The notes under the pieces: generated by a model | What the model was told of the DNA's origin: nothing | Database searches by the model: none | The model's input: only the letters and a program-made list of their open reading frames with translations | Source of the DNA: CBCYMI01 sp965183855 | GTDB lineage: Bacteria; Pseudomonadota; Alphaproteobacteria; Caulobacterales; Maricaulaceae | Direction: 5' to 3' | Assembly: GCA_965183855.1 (NCBI GenBank) | Contig: CBCYMI010000029.1 | Coordinates: 18,233 to 82,232 of the forward strand | DNA: 64,000 bases | Program-made: the position numbers and the translations under genes | In this document: positions 48,239 through 56,620 of the stretch, one piece after another | Numbering within the stretch: the first letter of the stretch is position 1 | How the letters are laid out: every line of letters starts with the position of its first letter

Positions 48239-49423
48239 TCAGACATGAAAAGGAAGATAGATATGATAATTTGTAATTTGTCGTTCAATCTCCTTATTTT
48301 CCTGCTGTAAAAAATGGTAAATAATGTTTCTTAATCGATCATCTGCAATCCAGTGTAATGAATAGGTTTCTACAGGTTCAAATCCTTTTAATAGTTTATG
48401 AAATCCTTGTGCGCCCGCATTAATTTTAGAGAGTTTTTTTTCAATACAGATTTCAATAGCTTGATAATAGCATAATTCAAAATGCAGAAATGGAATTTGT
48501 TGTATTGCTCCCCAATATCTACCGTAAAGAACTGCATCATCAAAAAAATAAAGTGCGCCTCCGACATATTCGTCCTGTTCACAGGCAAATACCAGAATAA
48601 TCTGGGAATATAGGCGTTGATGTATGAGTTTAAAAAAGCTTCTGTTTAAATAAACATGGCTCCATTTACGTTCACAGGTGTTTTGATAAAACTCATACAT
48701 TTTATCCATATGATCGTTTGTAATCTCCTTACCAGAGAATCGTTTAAGAGTTAATTTTTTCTGAATAACTTGCCTTTCCTTTTTGATCATTTTTCGTTTA
48801 TGACTTTTACAATGATCCAGAAAATCATTAAAATCTCTGTATGATTTATTTTTAAAATGAAACTGAATACCTTTTCTTTGTAAAAATCCCATTTGTATTA
48901 AGCTTGAAGTTTCCTGTTCATCTGGAAAGGTAATATGCCATGAAGAAGCATTGGTTTTTTCTGCAATTGAGAGGGCTCCTGATATAAACGCTTTTATCTG
49001 TTTTTCCTGATGGGTTAAGAGTTTTGAACTTGTAACAGGAGTGAATGGGATGGAAGTTTGTAATTTAGGATAATAAGGTTGGCAGTTTAATCTGTTGCTA
49101 ACTTCGCTCCAGGTTTGATCAAATACATATTCTCCATAGGAATGATTTTTAAGATAAAGTGGCATTGCTGCCAATAAATTTTGACACTGGTCTTCCAAAA
49201 CAAGATGACAAGGTGACCAGCCTGTTTTGTATGATGCGCACTCTGACTGTTCTAACGCCTGTAAAAATTCCCAGCACATAAAAGGATTTTGTTTTAATTT
49301 TGATGTGATATCTGAGTTCTTTGAGGCATATTCTTTTTCTTTGGAAATGGAGATATTCCAGCTAGAAGAAGGTAATTCATTCAGTCCCGCAAGAACACGT
49401 AAATGTAAGACTGTGTTGTCCAT
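48239..49423 (-). CDS. COG3146 (DUF482) GNAT-fold acyltransferase family protein
   Basis: A 394-residue protein resembling FemAB/GNAT-like proteins annotated as predicted N-acyltransferases. Recognisable blocks are NPFMCWEFLQALEQSECAS, GWSPCHLVLED, PLYLKNHSYGEYVFDQTWSE, and the C-terminal GGALYFFDDAVLYGRYWGA, FELCYYQAIEICIEK, GAQGFHKLLKGFEPV. The substrate is unknown. It precedes the glycosylase gene with no gap. Confidence 0.85.
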   Translation of the reverse strand: MDNTVLHLRVLAGLNELPSSSWNISISKEKEYASKNSDITSKLKQNPFMCWEFLQALEQSECASYKTGWSPCHLVLEDQCQNLLAAMPLYLKNHSYGEYVFDQTWSEVSNRLNCQPYYPKLQTSIPFTPVTSSKLLTHQEKQIKAFISGALSIAEKTNASSWHITFPDEQETSSLIQMGFLQRKGIQFHFKNKSYRDFNDFLDHCKSHKRKMIKKERQVIQKKLTLKRFSGKEITNDHMDKMYEFYQNTCERKWSHVYLNRSFFKLIHQRLYSQIILVFACEQDEYVGGALYFFDDAVLYGRYWGAIQQIPFLHFELCYYQAIEICIEKKLSKINAGAQGFHKLLKGFEPVETYSLHWIADDRLRNIIYHFLQQENKEIERQITNYHIYLPFHV

Positions 49424-49461
49424 TATCTGATTATTCTTTCTGATAGAGCTGTATGAATAAT

Positions 49462-49926
49462 TTATGGTTTGATTTTAAAAATTGCCTCTATTTCTACCAA
49501 CGCTCCTAAAGGAAGAGAGGGAGCTGAAACCGCAGAACGGGCATGTCGTCCTTTCTCTCCAAAAACTTCTACCATTAAATCTGAGCATCCGTTTATAATT
49601 TGTGGAATATTTGTAAAATCAGGAGTTACATTAACAAATCCTGTGATTTTGATAATCTGATCCAAGCGATCTAAATCTCCTAAACAGGCTTTTTTTAAGA
49701 TAGCTATAAGATTATAGCCACATAAGCGTGCAGCTTCATAGCCTTCTTGTTCTGTTTTATCCTTCCCCATTTTTCCTGTAACCAGTCCTTCAGAACCTGT
49801 AGAAAGCTGACCTGATGTGAATACATAAGGAGGGGTGTATGTATAAGATACATAATTTGCAACGGGAGTTAGAATTTCTGGAAGTGTAATATTTAATTCT
49901 TTTAAATGTGTTTCTATTTTACTCAT
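49462..49926 (-). CDS. RidA/YjgF family protein
   Basis: A 154-residue RidA-like protein of the longer type common in alphaproteobacteria. The family hydrolyses reactive enamine/imine intermediates from PLP enzymes. Motifs: VSYTYTPPYVFTSGQLS, AARLCGYNLIAILKKACLGD, ITGFVNVTPDFTNIPQIING, and GRHARSAVSAPSLPLGALVE with the arginine and glutamate of the active-site cleft. It sits on the same strand as the COG3146 gene, 38 bp upstream. Confidence 0.9.
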   Translation of the reverse strand: MSKIETHLKELNITLPEILTPVANYVSYTYTPPYVFTSGQLSTGSEGLVTGKMGKDKTEQEGYEAARLCGYNLIAILKKACLGDLDRLDQIIKITGFVNVTPDFTNIPQIINGCSDLMVEVFGEKGRHARSAVSAPSLPLGALVEIEAIFKIKP

Positions 49927-50011
49927 AAATCATAATCCTTTTAAAATATGTTAACTGGACTTTGTTTGATTTTAACTTTAATAGGGTTTCATCAAAAAGG
50001 TAATACTTTTT

Positions 50012-50060
50012 ACGTTATTTTATAATTTATACATTATTTTATAGTTTATACATTATTTTG
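50012..50060 (+). repeat. 19-bp tandem repeat, about 2.5 copies
   Basis: The unit ATTATTTTATARTTTATAC repeats head to tail with slight variation between about 50012 and 50060. It has no coding potential. Confidence 0.7.
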
Positions 50061-50112
50061 AAACTTTTATAATGTTAAATATTATATCAATCTAGGTTTA
50101 TGGATAAAAAAC

Positions 50113-50157
50113 TTAAGAACAATATAATTAAGAACAATATAATTAAGAACAATATAA
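50113..50157 (+). repeat. 15-bp tandem repeat, three perfect copies
   Basis: TTAAGAACAATATAA occurs three times without a mismatch (50113, 50128, 50143), about 100 bp upstream of divK. Confidence 0.93.
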
Positions 50158-50262
50158 TATATTGGCATTCAGTTAGGAAACTAAAACAAGGCTTTGTATT
50201 TTAGTTCCAATATAAAACAGGTTTTTTAATATCTTTACTGTTGACAAAAAACCAGGATAAAA

Positions 50263-50646
50263 ATGAATATGGAAGCTCATAAACAAAAAAAAATACTGAT
50301 CGTAGAAGATAATGAACTAAATATGAGGTTATTTACGGATTTGCTGGGTTCTCAAGGATATCAAACGATACAAACAAGAGATGGTATGGAAGCTTTAGAT
50401 ATTGCTCGAAAATATCATCCAGATCTAATTTTGATGGATATACAATTGCCAAGAGTCTCTGGTCTTGAAATAGCTAAATGGCTAAAAGAGGATGAAAAGC
50501 TATCCAATATTCCTATTATTGCAATTACAGCTTTTGCAATGCGTGGAGATAAAGAGCGTATTTTGAATGGTGGATGTGAAGGATATTTATCCAAACCGAT
50601 TTCTATTATTCATTTTATAGAAACGATTGATCGTTTTCTTCAATAG
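50263..50646 (+). CDS. divK: Single-domain response regulator DivK
   Basis: 127-residue receiver domain protein of the DivJ-PleC-DivK-CtrA cell-cycle circuit. Acidic pocket ILIVEDNELNMRLFTDLL, phospho-acceptor aspartate near residue 59 in LILMDIQLPRVSGLE, the Thr/Ala switch in IIAITAFAMRGDKERI, and the lysine in GYLSKPISIIHF. The motif set ELNM, TAFAMxGD and SKPIS is the DivK pattern. It is followed 14 bp later by pleD. Confidence 0.95.
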   Translation: MNMEAHKQKKILIVEDNELNMRLFTDLLGSQGYQTIQTRDGMEALDIARKYHPDLILMDIQLPRVSGLEIAKWLKEDEKLSNIPIIAITAFAMRGDKERILNGGCEGYLSKPISIIHFIETIDRFLQ

Positions 50647-50660
50647 GGATAATCTTTAAT

Positions 50661-52061
50661 ATGAGCGCACGCATATTGGTTGTAGATGACATTGAATCCA
50701 ACAGGGAACTCTTAAAAGCAAGACTAGTTGCTGAGTATTATGATGTATCTCTAGCCTCTGATGGTGTTCAAGCTTTGAAACAAGTACAAAAAAACCTTCC
50801 AGATATTATATTGCTAGATATTATGATGCCGAATATGGATGGCTATGAAACATGTCGTCAATTAAAGAAAAATGTAAAAACAAGACATATTCCAGTGATT
50901 ATGGTTACCTCCCTGAATGAACAAAAAGAAAGAATTAAAGGTCTGGAAGCAGGCGCGGATGAATTTTTAACCAAACCGATAGATCCAATCACTCTGATGG
51001 CAAGAGTTAAAAATATATTACGGTTAAAAATGTTATCAGATGAATTAATGATCCGGGAAGAAAAGGGAAGAGCTGCTGGATTATTTGACTTGACCGAAAC
51101 AAATCATTTAAATATTCGTGGTGATATTTTGATTGTAGATGATGATCATAAGAATGCATCAGATCTTGTAAAACAGTTACAGCCCCATAATCGTGTTGAA
51201 ATTGAAACAGATTTACGTGCTGCAGCGCATCGTGCTCAACTTAGATTTGATATTTTAATTGTTAATCTTGCGGTTGAAACATTTGATGCAATGCGATTAT
51301 GTGCAAGATTAAGATCAGATGAAAAAACCCGTCATATTCCTTTATTGGCAATTGTTGATCCCAAAGATAGAGAAAAAACCGTTAAGGCTTTGGATATTGG
51401 TGTTAATGATCTTATTAATTGGCCTGCAGATCCTGAAGAATTGGCGGTTAGAGTGCGTACTCAAATCAAACGCAAGCGTTATACCGAATATTTAAGAGGA
51501 CGATTGGATGAAACATTAGAACTTTCTATGATTGATCCATTGACGAAATTATATAATAGACGTTATTTGGAAACCAGATTACAAAATCCAGATCTAAAGC
51601 TTTATAAGAAAAAATCATCTGTTTTATTGTGTGATATTGATTACTTTAAAAAAATTAATGATAATTATGGACATAATGCAGGAGATGAGGTCTTAAAGGA
51701 AGTGGCTTTAAGAATTAAGAAAAACATTAGAGCATTGGATATTGCTTGTCGATATGGTGGGGAAGAATTTGTTATTTTTATGCCGAATACCTCTATTAAA
51801 AAGGCTATGGAAGTTGCTAATCGATTGAAAAAGTCGATTAAGGAATTCCCTATCCAATCTAAAACCATTGATAAAAATATCCAGGTTACAATCAGTATTG
51901 GTATTTCAGAAGGAAATAAAACAGCCAATTATCATCATTTAATTTCACTTGCCGATAAATCACTTTATGCGGCTAAAAACTCAGGAAGGGATTGTATTAA
52001 AACCATTTCTGATAGTGATCAGAATACCACAGAAAGCCAAACATTAAATCTGGCTCTATAA
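50661..52061 (+). CDS. pleD: Response regulator diguanylate cyclase PleD
   Basis: Makes cyclic di-GMP under control of PleC/DivJ phosphorylation. 466 residues. The first receiver (ILVVDDIESNRELLKARL, aspartate 53 in LLDIMMPNMDG) is followed by a second, degenerate receiver (ILIVDDDHKNASDLVKQL) acting as adaptor, then a GGDEF domain with active site RYGGEEFVIFM near residues 366-370 and the product-inhibition motif RALD about five residues before it. Full length. Probably an operon with divK. Confidence 0.96.
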   Translation: MSARILVVDDIESNRELLKARLVAEYYDVSLASDGVQALKQVQKNLPDIILLDIMMPNMDGYETCRQLKKNVKTRHIPVIMVTSLNEQKERIKGLEAGADEFLTKPIDPITLMARVKNILRLKMLSDELMIREEKGRAAGLFDLTETNHLNIRGDILIVDDDHKNASDLVKQLQPHNRVEIETDLRAAAHRAQLRFDILIVNLAVETFDAMRLCARLRSDEKTRHIPLLAIVDPKDREKTVKALDIGVNDLINWPADPEELAVRVRTQIKRKRYTEYLRGRLDETLELSMIDPLTKLYNRRYLETRLQNPDLKLYKKKSSVLLCDIDYFKKINDNYGHNAGDEVLKEVALRIKKNIRALDIACRYGGEEFVIFMPNTSIKKAMEVANRLKKSIKEFPIQSKTIDKNIQVTISIGISEGNKTANYHHLISLADKSLYAAKNSGRDCIKTISDSDQNTTESQTLNLAL

Positions 52062-52197
52062 AATTTCATAGATTCTGATTTCTCTGAAAAATTCTAATCT
52101 ATCTCTAAAGCGATTTGATCAGATAGCTATATCATCTAATTAACCTTATATATGATGATCATAAATCAAACATTATCCAGATATTTCAAAATCGGAC

Positions 52198-52368
52198 TTA
52201 TTTGAGTTTTGTTTCCTTAAACTCAACATGTTTGCGAAGAATGGGATCATATTTACGAAAAATCCATTTCTCTGTGTTCTTTTTGGTGTTTTTCTTTGTA
52301 TAATAGCAATACCCAGAATTTTCTCCTGTTGATTTCATACGTGTTTTTACCACAGACGATTTGGCCAT
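52198..52368 (-). CDS. rpmG: 50S ribosomal protein L33
   Basis: A 56-residue ribosomal protein too short for usual ORF filters. Translation from ATG 52368 gives MAKSSVVKTRMKSTGENSG, then CYYTKKNTKKNTEKWIFRKY and DPILRKHVEFKETKLK. The KY-DP-x-x-RKHVEFKE ending is diagnostic for alphaproteobacterial L33. A weak AAGAGG lies upstream of the ATG. It is convergent with pleD. Confidence 0.93.
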   Translation of the reverse strand: MAKSSVVKTRMKSTGENSGYCYYTKKNTKKNTEKWIFRKYDPILRKHVEFKETKLK

Positions 52369-52467
52369 CATAAACCTCTTGAAATATTAATAGCTGTATT
52401 ATTAAAAGCCTGTAAGATACTCTTCTTCTATCTTCTGTCAAGTGGGTATGAGAGCCAGTCTTCATAT

Positions 52468-53400
52468 TTATTTCGGGTTTTTAATCAAAATAATGAAGTA
52501 AAATAAGCTTGCCATGCTTAATGTCAGCATAAGACTTATCGGGAATTTTGTTAGATCTATAAAATAACCTGCAATAATTGGTATTATTAACCCTCTTATT
52601 CCCATATTTCCTCCATAGGCAATATTTAGTTTGGCAATATTTCTGTATGATTTGCCGATAAGTACTAATCCTATTGTAAACAGGCTTGCAAAAGCAGAGC
52701 AATATAAAAAGGTTAATAAGATCATGCTAGGCTGATTTAAATCAGGAATAAAATAACATAAAGGTAAAATAACGCATACCAAACTGGCATATTTTAAAAT
52801 CAGGTTATTATTGAATTTATCAAGTAATTTTCCAAGTGGGATTTGGGTTATAATAACACCAATGGTTCCAACCATTAATAAAAAAGTTGCAAAAGATTCA
52901 TGATAGGATAATCGTACAATAAAAACAGGAAATAGGTTAAAAATGGATAATTTAAATGCACCAAATAATATAGTACTTCCTATAATTTTTGGATATTTAT
53001 AGGACATAGTGATGAAATCCAGAAAATTTGTTGTTTTATCAGGGACAATAATTTCTGTTTTTGGAAAAAATAATATCTCTGTAATCAACAGACTAAGTCC
53101 TATCCCTATAAGCCATGGAGTATTTGGAAGAAAGATCAACAAAATGAGCCAAGGCTGTGCCTAGCATCGTGCTAGAGGCAAGGATTAAAGCATATAAAGA
53201 TAGTATTTTTCCGTGTTCTTTTTCGGTTGCATTTTGATTAATCCAGATTTTACAAATGATAAACAAACATGTAAAACAGATGGTTTGTGAAAGACGAAGC
53301 AGAAAAATAGCCCAGACAAAGTCCAGAAATAAATATCCTGTGATGATAAAAGAAACGGTAATTGGATTTTTCAAAAAAAAGCAGAGTTTTGCTTCATATT
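52468..53400 (-). pseudogene. MFS transporter, N-terminally truncated and frameshifted
   Basis: Two frames form one YcaD-like major facilitator. The upstream part has VWAIFLLRLSQTICFTCLFI, KIWINQNATEKEHGKILSLY and GTALAHFV, then slips near 53135-53142 into LIFLPNTPWLIGIGLSLLIT and runs to the C-terminus (ILIKNPK). One base too many around the TTTTG run explains the shift. The first two to three membrane helices are missing, and a TGA interrupts the sequence just before MKNPITVSF. Substrate unknown; almost certainly inactive. Confidence 0.75.
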
Positions 53401-53437
53401 AATCCTTAAGATCTCAATATTTTTATTTAAATTTTTT

Positions 53438-54223
53438 CTAAAAGGTTTTTCCAATATTGTAAACCAGCATTTTGTTTTGCTTATAATAGGCAAAGGGAAT
53501 TTTTGTATAAAATAAACTTTTTGATAAAAGTTTATTTTCCAATGTTTGTAATATAAAATAGACAACCGCAGGCAAATTCAGACGATAAGCAAGCCTGAAC
53601 GGATAAAAATTTATGTTTTCAAGTTCTTCTGATTTAGGAAGAAAAGAAGGTATTTCATTCTTCTGATTTGTAATATCTGAAAAAAAATACCAGGTATCAT
53701 ATCTTCTAACAGGATTGGGTGGCGTTAATGCTCGTGCAAACACCTGTAAAGAAGAAAGACTAGGTAGATTATTTTTCTGTTTAAGAAAATTTTTCCATGT
53801 TTGATATTCGTATTGATCTTGCTGATTTAGATCTGAAAGAATAAGGGCGAGTTCGGGATTTAATGTTTTTGGATTGGTTAAAGCATATCCTGTTTCCTCA
53901 TAAGTTTCACGTATGGCAGTTAATAGATTGAGATGCATTTTTTCATAAGACATATACTTATTTAGAATATTTTGTGTCATGAAGGAAGCTTGACCTGAAT
54001 AATATTTGTTTTTAATCAGATAGCGATCCTGATAGTCAATCTTTCCGCCTGGGAGCACATATTTTTTTGGCATAAATTTGGCTGAAGAATTTCTTTGACC
54101 AAGTAAAACCTGCCATTCTTTTTTTTTATTTTTCATCACAAGAGCAAGACAAGCTGCTTTTTTTACTTTTGCAGAGTGTTGATCAGGTCTTAAAGGAGGG
54201 AGGTCAGGTATAAAGCTTTCCAT
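53438..54223 (-). CDS. NUDIX hydrolase
   Basis: A 261-residue NUDIX-fold hydrolase of the type with a long insert inside the Nudix region. KYVLPGGKIDYQDR begins the box and, after about 40 inserted residues, AIRETYEETGYAL supplies the REx2EExG part. Homologues with this insert (NUDT19-like) have been linked to CoA or nucleotide diphosphates; the substrate here is unknown. N-terminal KKAACLALVM and VLLGQRN are typical of the fold. It lies directly downstream of rnr, an order often seen in alphaproteobacteria. Confidence 0.85.
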   Translation of the reverse strand: MESFIPDLPPLRPDQHSAKVKKAACLALVMKNKKKEWQVLLGQRNSSAKFMPKKYVLPGGKIDYQDRYLIKNKYYSGQASFMTQNILNKYMSYEKMHLNLLTAIRETYEETGYALTNPKTLNPELALILSDLNQQDQYEYQTWKNFLKQKNNLPSLSSLQVFARALTPPNPVRRYDTWYFFSDITNQKNEIPSFLPKSEELENINFYPFRLAYRLNLPAVVYFILQTLENKLLSKSLFYTKIPFAYYKQNKMLVYNIGKTF

Positions 54224-54274
54224 AAATTTACTCCATTATTTGCTCTTGTTTTGGGTTGATTCATAATATGATTT

Positions 54275-56524
54275 TCAGGATTTTTTCTTTTTACGAGGTT
54301 TTGTGTCTAATCTTTGTTTGTCTTTTTCAACAATGTCAAAAATAAGACTCCGTGTAAATGCATTTGCTTCTCTAATTAAAACTTTTATCTTTTGTCCAGG
54401 ATAATAATAGGTGTTTTTTCCTTTCAGTGTTTTTGTTTCAGGATGAAAGTGCAAATAATGAGCGCCCAATTTTCGAATAGGGATAAATCCATCACACCCA
54501 TATTCTTTTAAGCGTACAAAAATTCCAAAATGAGCAATATTAATAATCATACCTTCATAGATATGATTGATTTTTTGACCAAGATAAAAGGAAATAAATT
54601 GATCATTGAGTTCGCGTTCTACACTCACAGCACGTTTTTCAAGCTGATTAAGTGTTTCTGATAACAGATCCATATCTGGCATGCTTGTCTGGATATGCTG
54701 ACATTCCGAGGGAGTTCCTAATCGATGATGTAGAATTAAAGCTCTGTGAATGATCAGATCTGAGTATCTGCGGATAGGGGAAGTAAAATGAACATATTCA
54801 TTTAAGTTAAGACCAAAATGTCCAATATTATTTGACTGATATTGAGCCTGGCTTTGGCTCCTTAAAACCATTTCCTGAATGATTTCCTCTATATCATGTT
54901 TTTTTGCTTTGAATAATAATTCATTAAATCGTTTACAAGTAAGGAGTTGACCTTTTGACCAGGAAAGATTGAAGAATGGTAAAAATTTGCATAATGCGTC
55001 TATTTTCTCACTTGAAGGGGTTGCATGAGTTCTATAAAGAACCATTTTGCATTTTTTTAAGGATTGAGAAGCCGCATTATTTGCTTGAATCATAAATTCT
55101 TCTATGAGTTTATGTGTATCTAGACGTTTAATGGTTTTAAATATCATTGTTTGAGTGTTAGACTCATAATAAATACGTTTTTCTTCACTATTGATTTCAA
55201 GAGGCGAACGTTTTTTTCTGTGTTTTTTTAAGGCATGATATGCTTTAAACAGAGGTAATACATAACGATGCTCTAAAAGGGTTGGTGTTTTATATGCTCT
55301 TTGTGCTTGTTCATAGGATAATTTTGCATGAGAACGGATTATTGCACGCATAAATGTATGATCAATTCTTTCTCCTGATTTGTTAAAACGCATACGAACC
55401 GCAAGACAAAGCCTGTCTTGCTCTTTAACCAGGCTACACAATTCATTGGAAAGTTTTTCTGGAAGCATTGGAATAACACGGTCTGGTAAGTAAATTGAAA
55501 ATCCTCTTTGTCTTGCCTCAATATCCAGTGCCGTTTGAGGCTTTATATAGGCAGAAACATCTGCAATGGCAACAATAATAATATGCCCGTCAGGATTGTC
55601 TTTAGATGAATCGCTTTGTGCCCAGACAGCATCATCATGATCACGTGCATCTTCAGGGTCAATCGTAATAAATGGTAAAGCTCTTAAATCTGTTCTGTTT
55701 GAACATTCAATCTGGGATATAAAGTGAGTTTCCTTGATCGTTTCTGTTGAAAATGTGTTCGGAATACCATATTTATGAAACGTGATTGAATGGAGTGTTT
55801 CAATCTTGTCTTGATGTCCAAAGCGTTTGATAATATTTGCTTTTTGAACTCCGTTCTCATAACCATTCACAGGAGTAGATAAAACAATTTCTTGATGTTT
55901 AAGAGTTCTATCACCTGCCTCTATATTTGCAATATAGAATTTTGATGATGTTTTTCTTCCTAAAGGAAAAAGCATGGTTTTTTTTCCTTTGTTTTCTATC
56001 CAACAAAGTATTTGTTTTTCCTTGTGTTCCATTTTTTTTAAAATCTGAATTTGAGCAGAGTCTTTTTGTTCAGAAATTAAGGAAACCAGAAATTGATCAT
56101 TGAGATTAATCCCAAAATGTGGGGATTGATTGTGTTGATCTGTTTTTTCAGTCATTAATATTTTGATTTTTTTTTCATACAATTCATGGTGTTCAGGAAG
56201 GTTAATAGGACGAAAAATAAACTGATCTTTCTGGTCCTTTAAATATGCTTCTACGATAAAAATATCATGAGCCTTTTTTACCAGTGTATAGCGATTGGAA
56301 TGTTGAATAATTTTTTTTTGATCCCTTAATATTTTAAGTGTATTTTTAAACACTGGGCGTTGATTCTTCTCAAGATTTAATTTTTTGATTAATTGTACTT
56401 TGGTTAAAGCTGATATTTCTAATTCTAAACAGGAGAGAATACGCTCTTGCATGGAAAGAATATGATGATCTGAAGCTTGCATTAAAGTTGATCGTGTGTT
56501 TTTGCTTGGAGATATTTTTTTCAC
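54275..56524 (-). CDS. rnr: Exoribonuclease R
   Basis: 3'-5' exoribonuclease of the RNB family that degrades structured RNA. 749 residues starting at GTG 56524. N-terminal winged-helix and cold-shock-like regions come first. The RNB catalytic block ALPFITIDPEDARDHDDAVW carries the metal aspartates, with RQRGFSIYLPDRVIPMLPEK, FGLNLNEYVHFTSPIRRYSD and DLIIHR. A C-terminal S1 domain (YEGMIINIAHFGIFVRLKEY) and a basic tail complete it. It follows topA by about 100 bp. Confidence 0.95.
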   Translation of the reverse strand: MKKISPSKNTRSTLMQASDHHILSMQERILSCLELEISALTKVQLIKKLNLEKNQRPVFKNTLKILRDQKKIIQHSNRYTLVKKAHDIFIVEAYLKDQKDQFIFRPINLPEHHELYEKKIKILMTEKTDQHNQSPHFGINLNDQFLVSLISEQKDSAQIQILKKMEHKEKQILCWIENKGKKTMLFPLGRKTSSKFYIANIEAGDRTLKHQEIVLSTPVNGYENGVQKANIIKRFGHQDKIETLHSITFHKYGIPNTFSTETIKETHFISQIECSNRTDLRALPFITIDPEDARDHDDAVWAQSDSSKDNPDGHIIIVAIADVSAYIKPQTALDIEARQRGFSIYLPDRVIPMLPEKLSNELCSLVKEQDRLCLAVRMRFNKSGERIDHTFMRAIIRSHAKLSYEQAQRAYKTPTLLEHRYVLPLFKAYHALKKHRKKRSPLEINSEEKRIYYESNTQTMIFKTIKRLDTHKLIEEFMIQANNAASQSLKKCKMVLYRTHATPSSEKIDALCKFLPFFNLSWSKGQLLTCKRFNELLFKAKKHDIEEIIQEMVLRSQSQAQYQSNNIGHFGLNLNEYVHFTSPIRRYSDLIIHRALILHHRLGTPSECQHIQTSMPDMDLLSETLNQLEKRAVSVERELNDQFISFYLGQKINHIYEGMIINIAHFGIFVRLKEYGCDGFIPIRKLGAHYLHFHPETKTLKGKNTYYYPGQKIKVLIREANAFTRSLIFDIVEKDKQRLDTKPRKKKKS

Positions 56525-56620
56525 CGAAAGTTCGAATCTTTCTATATTTTCAATAGGTTAATCTATTATATGCTAAATTCAGGCAGATGCATGGACGAAA
56601 TTTTTATACTCAAGATATGG

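Larger units (their letters stand above)
49927..50262. other. Divergent intergenic region with tandem repeats
   Basis: About 335 bp separating the divergent RidA gene and divK. No gene is visible. It is filled with A/T and holds two short tandem arrays (19-bp and 15-bp units). Promoters in both directions must lie here but none is convincing; the TTGACA at 50241 is too close to the divK start. Confidence 0.5.

Noticed and set aside
50241..50246. TTGACA as a divK promoter
   Set aside because: Only 17 bases separate it from the ATG, leaving no room for a -10 box and leader.
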